Shown: in pieces, positions 32,961 to 43,288 of the stretch
Numbering within the stretch: the first letter of the stretch is position 1
Layout: every line of letters starts with the position of its first letter
Assembly: GCA_963576725.1 (NCBI GenBank)
Contig: OY755240.1
Coordinates: forward strand, 97,684,316 to 97,748,315
From: Azorinus chamasolen
Lineage: Eukaryota > Mollusca > Bivalvia > Cardiida > Solecurtidae
Length of the DNA stretch: 64,000 nt
Direction of reading: 5' to 3'
Notes under the pieces: generated by a model
The model's input: only the letters and a program-made list of their open reading frames with translations
Databases searched by the model: none
Told to the model about the DNA's origin: nothing
Program-made: the position numbers and the translations under genes

Positions 32961-33239
32961 TCATTTGCATTTTATCAATATATTTTTTTCTGTTCACGAT
33001 AAAAATACAAATACAAATTATTTATTGTTTTATTATAAAACGATTCGCGGTATTCTGTGGAGCTTTACTTGATAGAAAAGTTATATGTCGCCTTGCAAAC
33101 ACCCAGATCAAGGTTTGCGTTGTTTACTTATAAAAATATCTTACATCAACTTCTGTACTATTTGACACAGCAATTTATTAATCTAGTTTCATGAATTTAT
33201 ATAAAAGATACATGTTTAACATAATTAATGCTCAAAATA

Positions 33240-33741
33240 TCATGGAGTCTGTCATGAATACCCATCTCCTCCTAAATTCCTGTTTACACCAGCTGACACC
33301 TATTGGGCTTATCAGTTTCACCATCTCGCTGCCTTGAAAGAAATAAAACAATTAATTGTAGATGAAATTCGACACTCATATAACACGAGATGTGCCACTC
33401 GATATGAATCAGGTGATTACGTAACCTGGAGGGGGCGAATACTTTTTGACGTTTTTTGAAAATATCAGGCGTCTATCTATATATCATTGACAGCTAATTA
33501 CAGCGTAAGATTCAATGTGTTGAAAGCTCCATTACTTTTAACTTACAGATCAACAGGTTTTTCTGTCAACGACAAGGTGTTCACACTGTGTAAAAGCAGA
33601 CCAATTATAAACGAATTAATAATGTTACCAGCGTTTGGCCTCACTTCTTAACTCTATTACCACTAAACAACTGCCTTATACATGTGTACCGTGCTTATTC
33701 ATATTCATTAAATCGTTTAATCATAAATGAATATTCATGGT
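33240..33741. other. Single-copy looking non-coding block
   Basis: No MITE is seen at 33240-33741. CTGACACCTATTGGGC (33291-33306) contains a near-consensus T-box half site. No gene is seen. Confidence 0.45.
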
Positions 33742-33744
33742 GTA

Positions 33745-33936
33745 AATATTTAGTCTGGTCAGAGTCTGCTCTGTTTGTTTATGAAATGATATAGATTTGA
33801 AGATCATGTTTCTGTCATAGTCAAAGCTCTCCTTGTTGATGTGTTACATTGTACATGTATTTATAAAAATTAAGTCCATGAATATTTATGCAGTAAACTA
33901 TTCTTATATTGATATTCATAGGGGGGAAATGGTTAA
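33745..33936. mobile_element. Family B right half
   Basis: GGTCAGAGTCTGCTCTGTTT, then ATTAAGTCCATGAATATT and the end GGGGGGAAATGGTTAA. Confidence 0.8.
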
Positions 33937-35009
33937 CCACTGATCAGTATATATTTATATTAGGTTTTTGACATCTCTATTCTAAATAATCAACTTGACT
34001 TAAAGTATTGCATATGCAACTGTTGTGAACAGAAGTTTTTGAATGGTATATTTACTGGATGTTTTGTTGGGGGCTTTTTATTTAACTGGAGGTTGGACGA
34101 CGTGGTGTGACAATATGTGTAATTTATGATTTTTCTTTATTTTGGCGAACAATCGAAATATTACATATCAATGTTAAACACAAATGTTTGGAATATTTAC
34201 ACATTTTTGCATTCCTGATGACACGTGGCTATCACATACACAAACAAGTGCATGTGTTAGTTTTTGACCAGGGCAATCAGTGCTTTTCTTCTCCCAATAA
34301 TAGATCGTGCATATAAGAATTACTAGATTATGAAATAATCAAAATAGTCCCCAATATTATGCCACTTTTCTCTGCTATCAAGAAACGTCTGTGTTAACGA
34401 TCTCCAATTATACATGGATTACACGCTGATTTTCTAAGTTGTCATTTCATCAGTTCGATTTCGGCTAATCCTAACACCGACACGAATTAATCCGTCGGGT
34501 CGGGACGCGCTAACAATCGTTGTTCGGCGCCAGCGGACTCGCCGGTGTTTTCACTACGAAAATCATTGCACAATGAAAACGCCACATTAGACCGAAATTA
34601 TCGAGTATTTATTAATCATTTTCACTCTGGAAGGGTCACTGGTGGTAATGCCGCATTGTTATACCTGTAAGAGTGTTTGATCATTTCTGATCAAACATCG
34701 ATGATCAGTCTGATAAAGGGATCAGCTCCCTTTTCTGTGAAGGGTGGGGGTAAATCACGCACCCGAAGATACATCGTTATCACAACAACGCCCCTGGGAC
34801 GGCATATGCTACCCTGAACGAAAACATCATTCATCAACGTGATTCGTCACAAGCTGAATGTGTCGTAACTATTGATGCACTCCGGGTGTATTTACTTTAC
34901 AAATTTGCTCCGCATGGGCAAATGATGCCAAAACAAATACGCGGCGAACAAAAGAAAACGCCGAATTTGAATCTGCGGCCAATCCATCATGTTTACGCTC
35001 TTAAGTATT
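33937..35009. promoter_or_regulatory. MITE-free upstream block with dyad motifs, candidate cis-element
   Basis: About 1.07 kb without MITEs lies 4.4 kb upstream of TBX2/3. It contains AACAATCGTTGTT (34512-34524), an inverted SOX-like pair, and TGTTTGATCA-TTTC-TGATCAAACA (34674-34697), an inverted pair resembling TCF/LEF cores. A regulatory role is inference from position and motifs only. Confidence 0.3.
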
Positions 35010-35240
35010 TTAACCATGTTCCTCCCAGATACGCCTTTGCAAACAGAGTAGACCCAGCTCCTGTAGAAGCTGTCTGATCAGGGTCTGCTGTGTTTGCTTG
35101 TGAAATTATAATAGATATGATTATACATTTTCTACCAATACCAAACAACCATGTTCACACAAGCCATTATAAAAATTCCATTAATAAAGATCCGTGATGG
35201 TTATCATTTCTTGCATGAATTTTCAACAGGGAAAGGGTAC
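35010..35240. mobile_element. Family B MITE
   Basis: It begins TTAACCATGTTCCTCCCAG; core GCAAACAGAGTAGACCCAG is shortened before the apex; right end CAACAGGGAAAGGGTACC. Confidence 0.85.
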
Positions 35241-35264
35241 CACATAGATAGGCATTTACAACAA

Positions 35265-35640
35265 GAGTAAAACTCAGATCAGGTGGCCGCCCCTTATTGC
35301 TTATGGAATTACGTAGATCTGATTGTACAGTCTGTCATAACCAAAACCCCATCAGTTCATATGGCATTACAATAAAACCCCTCTAAACCGGACATAAAAT
35401 TTAGTATAAATACTGGTCTTGGAGACAGGTGGCAGCTTAATGCAGGGTGAAAGTCATGCAGAAAGCTCCTCTAGGAGCTTTCTGAATGACTTTCACCCTG
35501 CATTAAGCAGCCACCTGCATAAAAGTATCTAAATTCTTCTGTACTGGAATTCCGGTTTAGAGAGGTTTTACTGTATTACAGTTTATTTGATGAACATTCG
35601 TGATGTCATTATTTCGTATATGAATATTTATGAGGCAATG
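35265..35640. mobile_element. Family B right half, host of a nested family A copy
   Basis: AGATCTGATTGTACAG up to ATATGGCATTA, then the family A insert, then TTACAGTTTATTTGATGAAC and ATGAATATTTATGAGGC. Removing the insert restores a normal B right half. Confidence 0.82.
35370..35573. mobile_element. Family A MITE nested in family B
   Basis: It begins CAATAAAACCCCTCTAAACC and ends AGAGAGGTTTTACTG with TA on both sides. The core is long and near-perfect, apex AGCTCCTCTAGGAGCT. Confidence 0.94.
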
Positions 35641-35890
35641 AGTTTGAACTTCTTTCCTCCATGACCGTATACTTAAAATTGTCTGCAATAAGTAGTTGTG
35701 TAATACGAAAATATGAAGTCGATAGAATGGTATGTTTTGGTTTTTTTTTTGTTTCCTTTGGACAACATACACACATATATGTATTTGCAAGAGAGTATCA
35801 TTTGTATGTTAACAATATACTTATTGAATGAATTTCAAATGTCTCAAGCTACAGTAAATCTTTATATATAACTGTTCAATTGTACAATTA

Positions 35891-36064
35891 CACAAGAACT
35901 TGTCTTAAACGGCCATCAAAAATATGTTTAATTATGGGACTGTAAGGCAGGTGGTTGCTTAATACGGGTCAAAAGTAATGCAGAAAGTTCTGCATTATTT
36001 TTGCACTGCATTACGCAATCACCTGCTTCAATAAATGGTTGGCCGTTTTGGAGAGGTTCTACTG
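35891..36064. mobile_element. Family A MITE, CTTAAACGG shell
   Basis: The left end CACAAGAACTTGTCTTAAAC is mutated from CAGTAGAACC. The core GGCAGGTGGTTGCTTAAT ... ACGCAATCACCTGC lacks an apex. The right end is GGAGAGGTTCTACTG. Confidence 0.85.
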
Positions 36065-36222
36065 TATACTAAATGGTTGGCCGTTTAGGAGAGGTTCTAC
36101 TATATAATAAATGGTTGGCCGTTTAGGAGAGGTTCTGGTGTATAATAAATGGTTGGCCGTTTTGGAGAGGTTCTACTGTGTGATAAATGGTTGGCCGTTT
36201 GGAAGATATTCTATTGTATACA
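36036..36222. repeat. 38-bp array from the family A right shell, five copies
   Basis: Units start TGGTTGGCCG at 36036, 36074, 36112, 36150 and 36188. The unit is the right shell of the preceding A element including its GGTTCTACTG end, so the element terminus itself is tandemly amplified. Confidence 0.96.
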
Positions 36223-36385
36223 ATGTTACAAATGTTTATTGGTTTATTTGGTCTGGTGTAAATATCAAACAAGTTAAAATGTACTTTGATATATATTATT
36301 AATGTATTTTTGATGTTCTTATACACATGTCACAATAATAAACAAATTCCCTAGACCTATTTAAGTGAACGTATCGTGCATTCTG

Positions 36386-36630
36386 AACCCGTTACCTGAT
36401 AGTGACGTCATTTCACGTCTTTGCAAACGGAGTAGACCCAGATAAGGCGACTTCCGTAGGAGAAGTCTGGTGAGGGTCTGCATATGGAATAATAAAGCTC
36501 GTATGCTACAGTTTCAGTCATGGTCGACATTTCTCTTGTTTAAAATCCCAGTACAATGTATAACAATCGGCTAATCAATATTCGGGATGTCTAGATTTCT
36601 TACTTGAATATTCACAAGAGGAATGGTTAA
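36386..36630. mobile_element. Family B MITE
   Basis: GAACCCGTTACCTGATAGTG, core GCAAACGGAGTAGACCCAG, right end AAGAGGAATGGTTAA. Confidence 0.82.
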
Positions 36631-36913
36631 TTCCACCTGTAATATGCCTACGTGTACAAAATCATAGAAAAACCATACAGGTACAAAAACAATATACGTT
36701 ATGTAAATACAATATACATTATGTAAATACAATTATTATATCTATGTTTGATGAGCAGAGCTATAGCTTATCTTCCGATTGTTCAAGTTTATGAGAATCT
36801 ATTCACAGCGTGTAAAACAGGTTGAAATGAAGACAAGGGTTTATAATATCAAGGGTCATACAGAACTTGCTTGTCTAATATTTGATACATAAAATAATAT
36901 AAATACAATTATA

Positions 36914-37132
36914 TTAACCATTTACATGATGAATAGTCATATAAGACTCCGCCCATTTTAAAAATTGATTAAACTGAATTTTGATAAAATAAAAAAATTA
37001 TTGTATAGCAAACAGGAGGACAATCTGTAACATATAAAAACAGACGATCCTGATCATCCTCACGCGCGCCATCTGATCTGTGTCTACTCTGTTTGCATAA
37101 GAGTTTAAAGCGGTATCTACGGAGCAAATAAT
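36914..37132. mobile_element. Family B MITE
   Basis: It begins TTAACCATTTACATGATGAA; the core right arm is GCCATCTGATCTGTGTC and CTACTCTGTTTGC; the right end is worn. Confidence 0.8.
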
Positions 37133-37275
37133 TCACTTTCATTAATAAAGCTCGTGCGTCAATTACATGTTCATGGTTCTAGACAATTTAAATAGACATT
37201 AAATCAAAGTAAAATTAAATAACAGTCAAAAATGTTAAGGAATTGTATTTGTGTGTACATGTACCTTTCTTCAAT

Positions 37276-37485
37276 GTAACCCCTTACTCCATAAATAAAA
37301 ATTTGAACGCATGTGCAAACAGGGTAGACTCATATCAGACGGTTCCTATAGGAGCCGTCTGATCAGGGTCTGCTCTGTTTGCTTATGAAAAAATAAAGAA
37401 ATGCTTCTACAACACTGCTGCCAGACCAAATCGCCTGTGTTTATGTATTTATTTCTTACATGAATATTTAAAAGGGATCAACGGT
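37276..37485. mobile_element. Family B MITE with strong hairpin
   Basis: TAACCCCTTACTCCATAAAT, core with apex GGTTCCTATAGGAGCC, right end AAAGGGATCAACGG. Confidence 0.85.
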
Positions 37486-38799
37486 TCGGTATTTTATATC
37501 AGATGTTTATCTTAATTTCGATACATTTTTAATAAGATTAATGTCTGCAATATTTTGGTCACCCGTTACAGGTGTAATTCAATCCTGACTTTGATTTAAT
37601 ATGAAATTTCCTGTAAACGTTGTCTTGTTTCAATTGGCTATATTTGGAATTTTCTCTCTAAGATTAAATCCCATTATTTACAAACAGTTCCACAAACAAG
37701 AATGCATCACTAGTTAGTATTCCCCCAACACTGTAATTAGTTACACTCATACTGAAGTCTGTATAAGTCGAAGTATATGAATATTTCATTTATTTTATTC
37801 GGTCTGTGTTTCTATATGAGACTTGTTGCAATCTGGCAGTGGGTTGAACACTGCATGTCAAAACCATTAATTTGACCTATCCTGATTTGGCCCTGTCGGT
37901 CCGAGTTTTAGCCTGAGTCTACTCTGGCGCCACTCGGAGTTGCTTGTTTCAATCAGCCGGTAGTCGTGAAACACCGATTGTGACATATACCGCCTCGGTG
38001 TCTGAACACTTGTTCTAAATGTTCTCCAAGTTCCGCCCACCTAATCGAGTCACCGTGTACCATAGTTATATGCAGCGATACTTATTAGCCAACTGACTTT
38101 CTGTCTCAAATTTAGGGAGTCAAATTAGATGTAATAATTTTGTGCATACCAATTAGCAATGTTATGACCGCAGTAACTGACCAAATACCGAGGATTATTA
38201 CCAGATATCGAATGTGTTTATCTTCATCAAAGAAATAACTACGTACATTAAATTGTAATAAATTATTGTATCAGGATTACTCAGAACGTTCTGGATTATG
38301 TTTGACATGGATTGGTAAGTTGTTACTAAAGCATTCTGTAGCATGAAATGTAATTTTGCGTGTAAAATATTAAAGATTTTTTCGTCTTTGAGATTGTACA
38401 AGGTAATGCTTTAAATGATTAAATGTTTAAACAGAATAATGGGCCGTGTATGTATATGCATCAGATGATTATTAGTAAAAAAAAAAAACCCATACAAAAA
38501 CCTCAAATTTATTGTGACTTGTAGAATTATAATTAAACAACACATATAGAATATATATATATATGGAAAATATATGTATGTATGATATTCAGGAGAATTG
38601 CATTTGACATTTCAAATGGTGATATTTGTATAAAGAATCGAATGGCAAATTGTTTGGTCGTTCAAAAAGTTATTGGACTGACATTTCCGAAATTTCTGTA
38701 TTGATACTTCACTGTGTATCAAGTATCTATCAGTTACATGCGTGGAAAAGTCTTGTAACTGAACCGCACGTATTGTGTTTGCAGTATCGGCTTTTCCTC
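37486..38799. other. MITE-free 5' flank of TBX2/3
   Basis: No transposable element is recognised from 37486 to the gene. The part at 37890-38080 is richer in GC and CpG. A short open frame at 38626-38859 shows no domain. This is a natural place for proximal control elements, by inference. Confidence 0.4.
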
Positions 38800-39060
38800 C
38801 GGTGCGCTATGGGTCCCGCCTACCTCGTTTCCCATTCGCTAATGGCTCCAATTCGATGACAGCTTGTCATGCTTTACGTCTACTTGACACTTGTATATCG
38901 CGAGTCGGAACAACTGTGTGATTGATCACACTAGTCGATTTACATACGCCACGCCTATTGTTCACGCGGATTGGTCGACCATCGCCTTTCAGCCAATCAG
39001 CTGTCGACCAATTAGTATTGAATTACGAGCAAAAATAATATGCTAATCACAAGGCGAGTT
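38800..39060 (+). promoter_or_regulatory. Candidate proximal promoter of TBX2/3
   Basis: Three CCAAT motifs cluster at 38970-39012 (ATTGG at 38970, CCAAT at 38993 and 39008). The outer two form an exact 10-bp inverted repeat, ATTGGTCGAC and GTCGACCAAT. A second dyad, GTGTGAT-TG-ATCACAC (38916-38931), includes TGATTGAT, the PBX-HOX consensus. The block lies 350-600 bp upstream of the start codon and is free of repeats. The motifs are visible; promoter function is inference. Confidence 0.5.
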
Positions 39061-39346
39061 AGAACCGCTGGAACGAATAACGCAAATTTATCTAGTCTCT
39101 TTCAAGACGTACATGCTTTGTTGAATTCTCGACTGCATATATGATAGTTGGAATGTTTAATGTGACTGGACTAGCTCTTTGAAACAAGGAATGATTCTAC
39201 TTCCAGTTTAACTCAAATAACAACATCGTGTGATTAAGACATTGCAGTGGTCTATCTACTAGAGTATTAAATAAGTGTTAAGGATTGTAAAACAAAACAA
39301 TAATTTGTGGAGTGGACTTAAGAAAAATACAATAAACAGTGCTTCA

Positions 39347-39354
39347 TATAAAAG
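39347..39354 (+). promoter_or_regulatory. TATA-like box
   Basis: TATAAAAG lies 55 bases before the start codon. If used it would give a leader of about 30 nt. A promoter near the CCAAT cluster is an alternative. Confidence 0.3.
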
Positions 39355-39394
39355 TTATAACTTCGTTGGAAGACTTTAATTAATTGATTCCCTT

Positions 39395-39412
39395 ATGAGT
39401 TTGTGCAAATGA
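39395..39412 (+). promoter_or_regulatory. Upstream ORF overlapping the TBX2/3 start
   Basis: ATG at 39395 opens a five-codon frame (MSLCK) whose stop TGA at 39410-39412 overlaps the main ATG at 39409 (ATGA). It could lower initiation or allow reinitiation, provided the transcript includes it. Confidence 0.45.
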
Positions 39413-39779
39413 TCTTCCCTGGTTCAAACCCGGAAGCCAGCCACATGGCTTATAATCCATTTCTCCTCCACAGGCCTTCGGACTATACGAACATGAACGG
39501 ATTTCTGGCCGCGCAGGCGAATTACCTGCCGGGGTTGGCTGCGAGTTTCCAGCACCCAGGACTGGTAAATTCGATCCTTCCGAAGCTTCAGCAACAAATG
39601 AGTCGGGGTCCCTTAACCCCTGCGGATTTACTTGGATACCAACACCTACGGCCAATAAGGAGCTTAGAACCCCCTGAACAGGAAGTCCAAGACGACCCTA
39701 AAGTGGAACTCGAGGGCAAGGACCTGTGGGAGCAGTTCAACTCCTTGGGAACAGAAATGGTCATCACAAAGTCGGGCAG
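39409..39779 (+). CDS. TBX2/3: TBX2/3 T-box transcription factor, coding exon 1
   Basis: This is the N-terminal coding exon of a TBX2/TBX3-type protein, a nuclear DNA-binding factor that in known family members represses transcription during development. It encodes 123 residues plus two bases of R124. The motif MAYNPFLLHRPSDY (residues 13-26) with NGFLAAQANYLPGL matches the N-terminal signature of vertebrate TBX2/3 (MAY-PF...RP-D...FLAA). RSLEPPEQEVQDDPKVELE (84-102) precedes the T-box, which begins around residue 99 with LWEQFNSLGTEMVITKSG. The ATG at 39409 is the first Met after an in-frame stop at 39385; a second Met is at residue 13. The donor is GGCAG|GTAGGC, phase 2. Neighbours are non-coding. 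TBX2/3 rather than TBX4/5 is supported by both the N-terminus and the T-box. Confidence 0.95.
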
Positions 39780-40051
39780 GTAGGCATATTGTCCTAAGAC
39801 TATATATATATATATCTATAAAAACGTAATTATTTACTGACGGATTTATTTTTAAATAAAAACATACCATCCTCTTCTTTATACAAATGTAAAACTATGC
39901 ACTAAAAAGAAACAAATCATTTTCTACAAATTTTTGTAATGAATATGCTAAAACTCCAATGTCACACAGAAGTCAATCAATGATTGTATTCTGTTGATCA
40001 GAATCCAACATGAATTGTTTTAGCCTTGGAGTATAAACGTCTGTTCTATTT

Positions 40052-40121
40052 CATTTACCTCGAAACTTTCCAGTGTGACTATGCATGTAAGAAATAATCA
40101 CAGCATTAATAATAATTTATC

Positions 40122-40152
<31 letters not shown>

Positions 40153-40322
40153 TTGGCATGTGAACACAGACAATGTTGGTAGAAACATTTTAATTAAACC
40201 TATACCATTCCATAAGCATACGGAGCAGACCCTGATCAGTCGGCTCCTGAAGTAGCTATCTGATCTGGGTCTACTCTATTTGCGAAGGTGCTACAAGTCG
40301 CCTATATGAGGGAAAGAGTTAC
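40052..40322. mobile_element. Family B MITE with an AAT microsatellite
   Basis: TCATTTACCTCGAAAC, an (AAT)n run at about 40121-40152, core GCATACGGAGCAGACCCTG, right end TATATGAGGGAAAGAGTTA. Confidence 0.8.
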
Positions 40323-41189
40323 GATTCAGGAAAGCATGTGGTCCAAGTCTCCTGTATGTCTGGAGCTCAGCCAGTGTCGGTGTTCATGTAAATAAACAGC
40401 TATATATAACTTGATATATATACTCACTGTTTAGCACTTGTCTCTAAGATGCGAACAGTTTTTAAAGTTTAATTTTCTATTCATGTTTGATAAGAATATT
40501 CTTCAAATTCTTGGCTATGTAGGTGAGTAAATAAGATTTTCGCAGATATATAGACAGGGCACTAGGAATAGTCGTTTCTCCACCACACCCTAAGTCATGT
40601 GCACTCTGTATAGTCGTCTCTTTGAGAGTGGTCCTAACATAGGGTTTGGTGGAGAAATGATGAACCTGTATTTATTATATGGAACAACGGTTTAATATAC
40701 ACATTAGATCTCTGTATCTACATTCAGATCCTACCCTTATAAAGAGCTGTAAATTGTATATGACGCAAATAATAATTATGCATGTTGATATAAAAGCAAA
40801 ATCAATAACAGATACACATTTTTATTAATATAAAATAGATACATAAAGGTGTGTCTCCCTACAATTATTCTTCGTTTAACATTCTCTTATATACATATCT
40901 ATACACTTAATTAACTGAAGCAATGTGATTTGTTTAGGATAATAATATTCATTGAAAATCTGTGTGGTTTAGTTAACTTAAAGGGACCGTTTCGGACTTA
41001 ACCTAATGCCATCACAGAAGAGTATGATAATAATAATTATCGAAGTGTGGCAAAACATAGGACAGTACAACTTAAATCTGTGTTTACAATTTGAGAAAAA
41101 AAATCTGCTAGAGATAAAGTATGTAAGATTCAAACTATAAAACCAAGCTTCTGAAAATATCTTACTTGGAAGCCATCTAGCATATAAGT
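40323..41189. other. Unassigned intronic DNA
   Basis: AT-rich; GAACAGTTTTTAAAG and similar short motifs only. No element is recognised. Confidence 0.45.
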
Positions 41190-41397
41190 AAAAAAAACAG
41201 CCTCTAAACCGGACGTTAAACTTTAATAGTATGAATATCGGTCTTGAAGACAGGTGGCAGCTTAATGCAGGGTGAAAGTCATGCAGAAAGCTTCTCTAGA
41301 AGCTTTCTGCATGACTTTCACCCTGCATAAAGCAGCCATCTGCCTGAAAGTAAGTAAATTATTCTTTAATGTAATTCCGATTAATGCACACCTACTG
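41190..41397. mobile_element. Family A MITE in intron 1, near-perfect hairpin
   Basis: The shell CAGCCTCTAAACCGGACG is worn at its end. The core at about 41251-41345 has near-perfect arms of about 45 bp around AAGCTTCTCTAGAAGCTT, with a matched C:G pair at 41280/41313. It would fold into a long hairpin in the pre-mRNA. Confidence 0.9.
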
Positions 41398-41667
41398 TTT
41401 TTAAAGGAAACCTTCCTTATATATTACGAGAATGTGATCATTATTTCCATTCAGTCCAATCAGTTAATTTATAAGAATTTATTCTAATGAGTCATCGTTA
41501 TTTTGTCAAAATATAAATGCACCATCACACTAAAATGAGTTTAAAAAATCAGAACAATGCATTTTGAGTGTTAATGTACCAATGTAAAACAGCTAATAAA
41601 TATATACACACACATATATATATTATCATTGCTACTTCCATGAGCATTCATGAAGTTAAGGGTTAAA
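41398..41667. mobile_element. Family B right-end fragment and AT-rich DNA
   Basis: CCATGAGCATTCATGAAGTT and AAGGGTTAA at 41639-41665 are a B right end; the rest is AT-rich. Confidence 0.6.
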
Positions 41668-42375
41668 TATCTTTATTTATTTTTTTTGTTCATGTGTTTG
41701 CTCCCATTTGCATCATTACTTTTTAATCAACTATTATCCAGTAACACACCTATTTGCTGAGAAATGTCTTACGATGCAATGCTAAATTAATTTTGTCATT
41801 GGGTTTATCTACGAGTTAGACGACCACCGAAGAAGCAGAGCCCAACAGTTTCCACTCTGTCTGATAGTCGCCTGATAAGCCCCGCTCGCTCACAATTTCA
41901 CACACCCGCCGAAAGGGTCTTACAAATCCCCAACTAACCAGTGGTACCAATCTTCCGCCTGAAAAGATAATAGCCTAGCGCCGTCTCCAGAAACTTCACA
42001 CCTCTATGCTGATATTCTGCTTTTAATGTTTTATATGATTTAATCTCAAGCCATCAAAATATACATATCTGAATTAAAAACATATTTACGTTATCGCGAG
42101 GCTGCTTAGCTGAACCGCCGGTCTGTCGGAAATGGCAGAGATTGTCTTAGGCTCCGCGCCGGCGTATCTCAGGATATCTTGTTAAGTCGATGGGAAACAT
42201 TAGCATCAATTTAAAAACACTAACCCTCTGCTGAGTTGGGTCTATTTTTCAAAGTTATAAAGAAGAGGAGAAAATTAATAAAATAGGATTTGGTGGAACC
42301 AGTGGGAATCAGGAGAGAAGCTTACACTATGGGGTGGGACGGTGTTACTTGTGGCAGCTAGAGGCGATACGCATT
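41668..42375. other. Intronic block with a T-box half site
   Basis: TCACACCT (41996-42003) matches the T-box consensus. The region 41810-42200 is CpG-richer and MITE-free. Function unproven. Confidence 0.4.
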
Positions 42376-42613
42376 TTAACATACATGTATATGCAAACAG
42401 AGTAAACCCAGATCAGACAGACCATGTAGGATCCGTCTGATGAGGATTTGCTCTATTAGAGTGTGAAACTGTTAAAGGTGTAGATCTGGTTCTACAGTTT
42501 GTGTCACTGCCGAAAACTCTCTTGTCCATATGCAATTACATGTATAGATATTTTAAGCTATTAATATTCACAGTCTTTGTTTTATACATGAATATTCATT
42601 AACAAAGGGTTAA
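42376..42613. mobile_element. Family B MITE, TTAA to TTAA
   Basis: It begins TTAACATACATGTATATGCA and ends CATTAACAAAGGGTTAA; core CAGATCAGACAGACCATG has a mutated apex. Confidence 0.85.
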
Positions 42614-42781
42614 CTATTTGGAGTTTCGTTCGCAGTAAATGTCGTTTACCTTATTCTAAATAAGGGGTTTCTATCAATTGCTATACATAGGACCAGAGAA
42701 TCAGATTGCTTCAGTTTGAAACGAGATGTGACGTCATGTAACACCAGTATCCAACTCACTCGCAGAAATGTAAACAAACGC

Positions 42782-43017
42782 AACCATTTACTCAATGAAT
42801 TTTCATGACATCATGAATATTAATTAGATTAGTTTTTATAATTGCACATGGACACATTAATGTTTGGCCTTGACAGAATCTGTAGTCTCTTATATCTACA
42901 TTATTTCATAAGCAAACAGAGCATACCCTGATCATACGTTCCATATAGGAGCCGTCTGATCTGGGTGTACTCAGTTTGCAAAGGTGTATAAAGGCGTATT
43001 TATGAGGACAAGGTTAA
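42782..43017. mobile_element. Family B MITE
   Basis: AACCATTTACTCAATGAATT, core GCAAACAGAGCATACCCTG with apex TTCCATATAGGAGCC, right end GAGGACAAGGTTAA. Confidence 0.87.
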
Positions 43018-43071
43018 ACATGAAGTAGTTATATCACATACGTCATGGTTATATGATTTGTGAGACACTAT

Positions 43072-43288
43072 AATCTTTTACATGTTAGAGACGCCTGTTG
43101 ATTGCCTTTGCAAAAAGTGTAGATCCAGATCAGACGGTTCTGTTTGCCTATGGAATAATACAGGTCTGATTCCACAGTTTCTGCTATGGCCAAATGTTTC
43201 TGTTTTCATTTACCATCATAAAAATGTCATGTGATTTATATTTTTATTTCCTTTTCTTTTACTTGCATTTTCATAAGGTAATTGGTTA
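43072..43288. mobile_element. Family B MITE lacking the right core arm
   Basis: The left arm TAGATCCAGATCAGACGG is followed at once by TTCTGTTTGCC, so most of the right arm is deleted; right end AAGGTAATTGGTTAA. Confidence 0.8.

Noticed and set aside
39380..39655. Antisense frame opposite TBX2/3 exon 1
   Set aside because: It is the shadow of a conserved coding exon whose sense translation is unmistakable.
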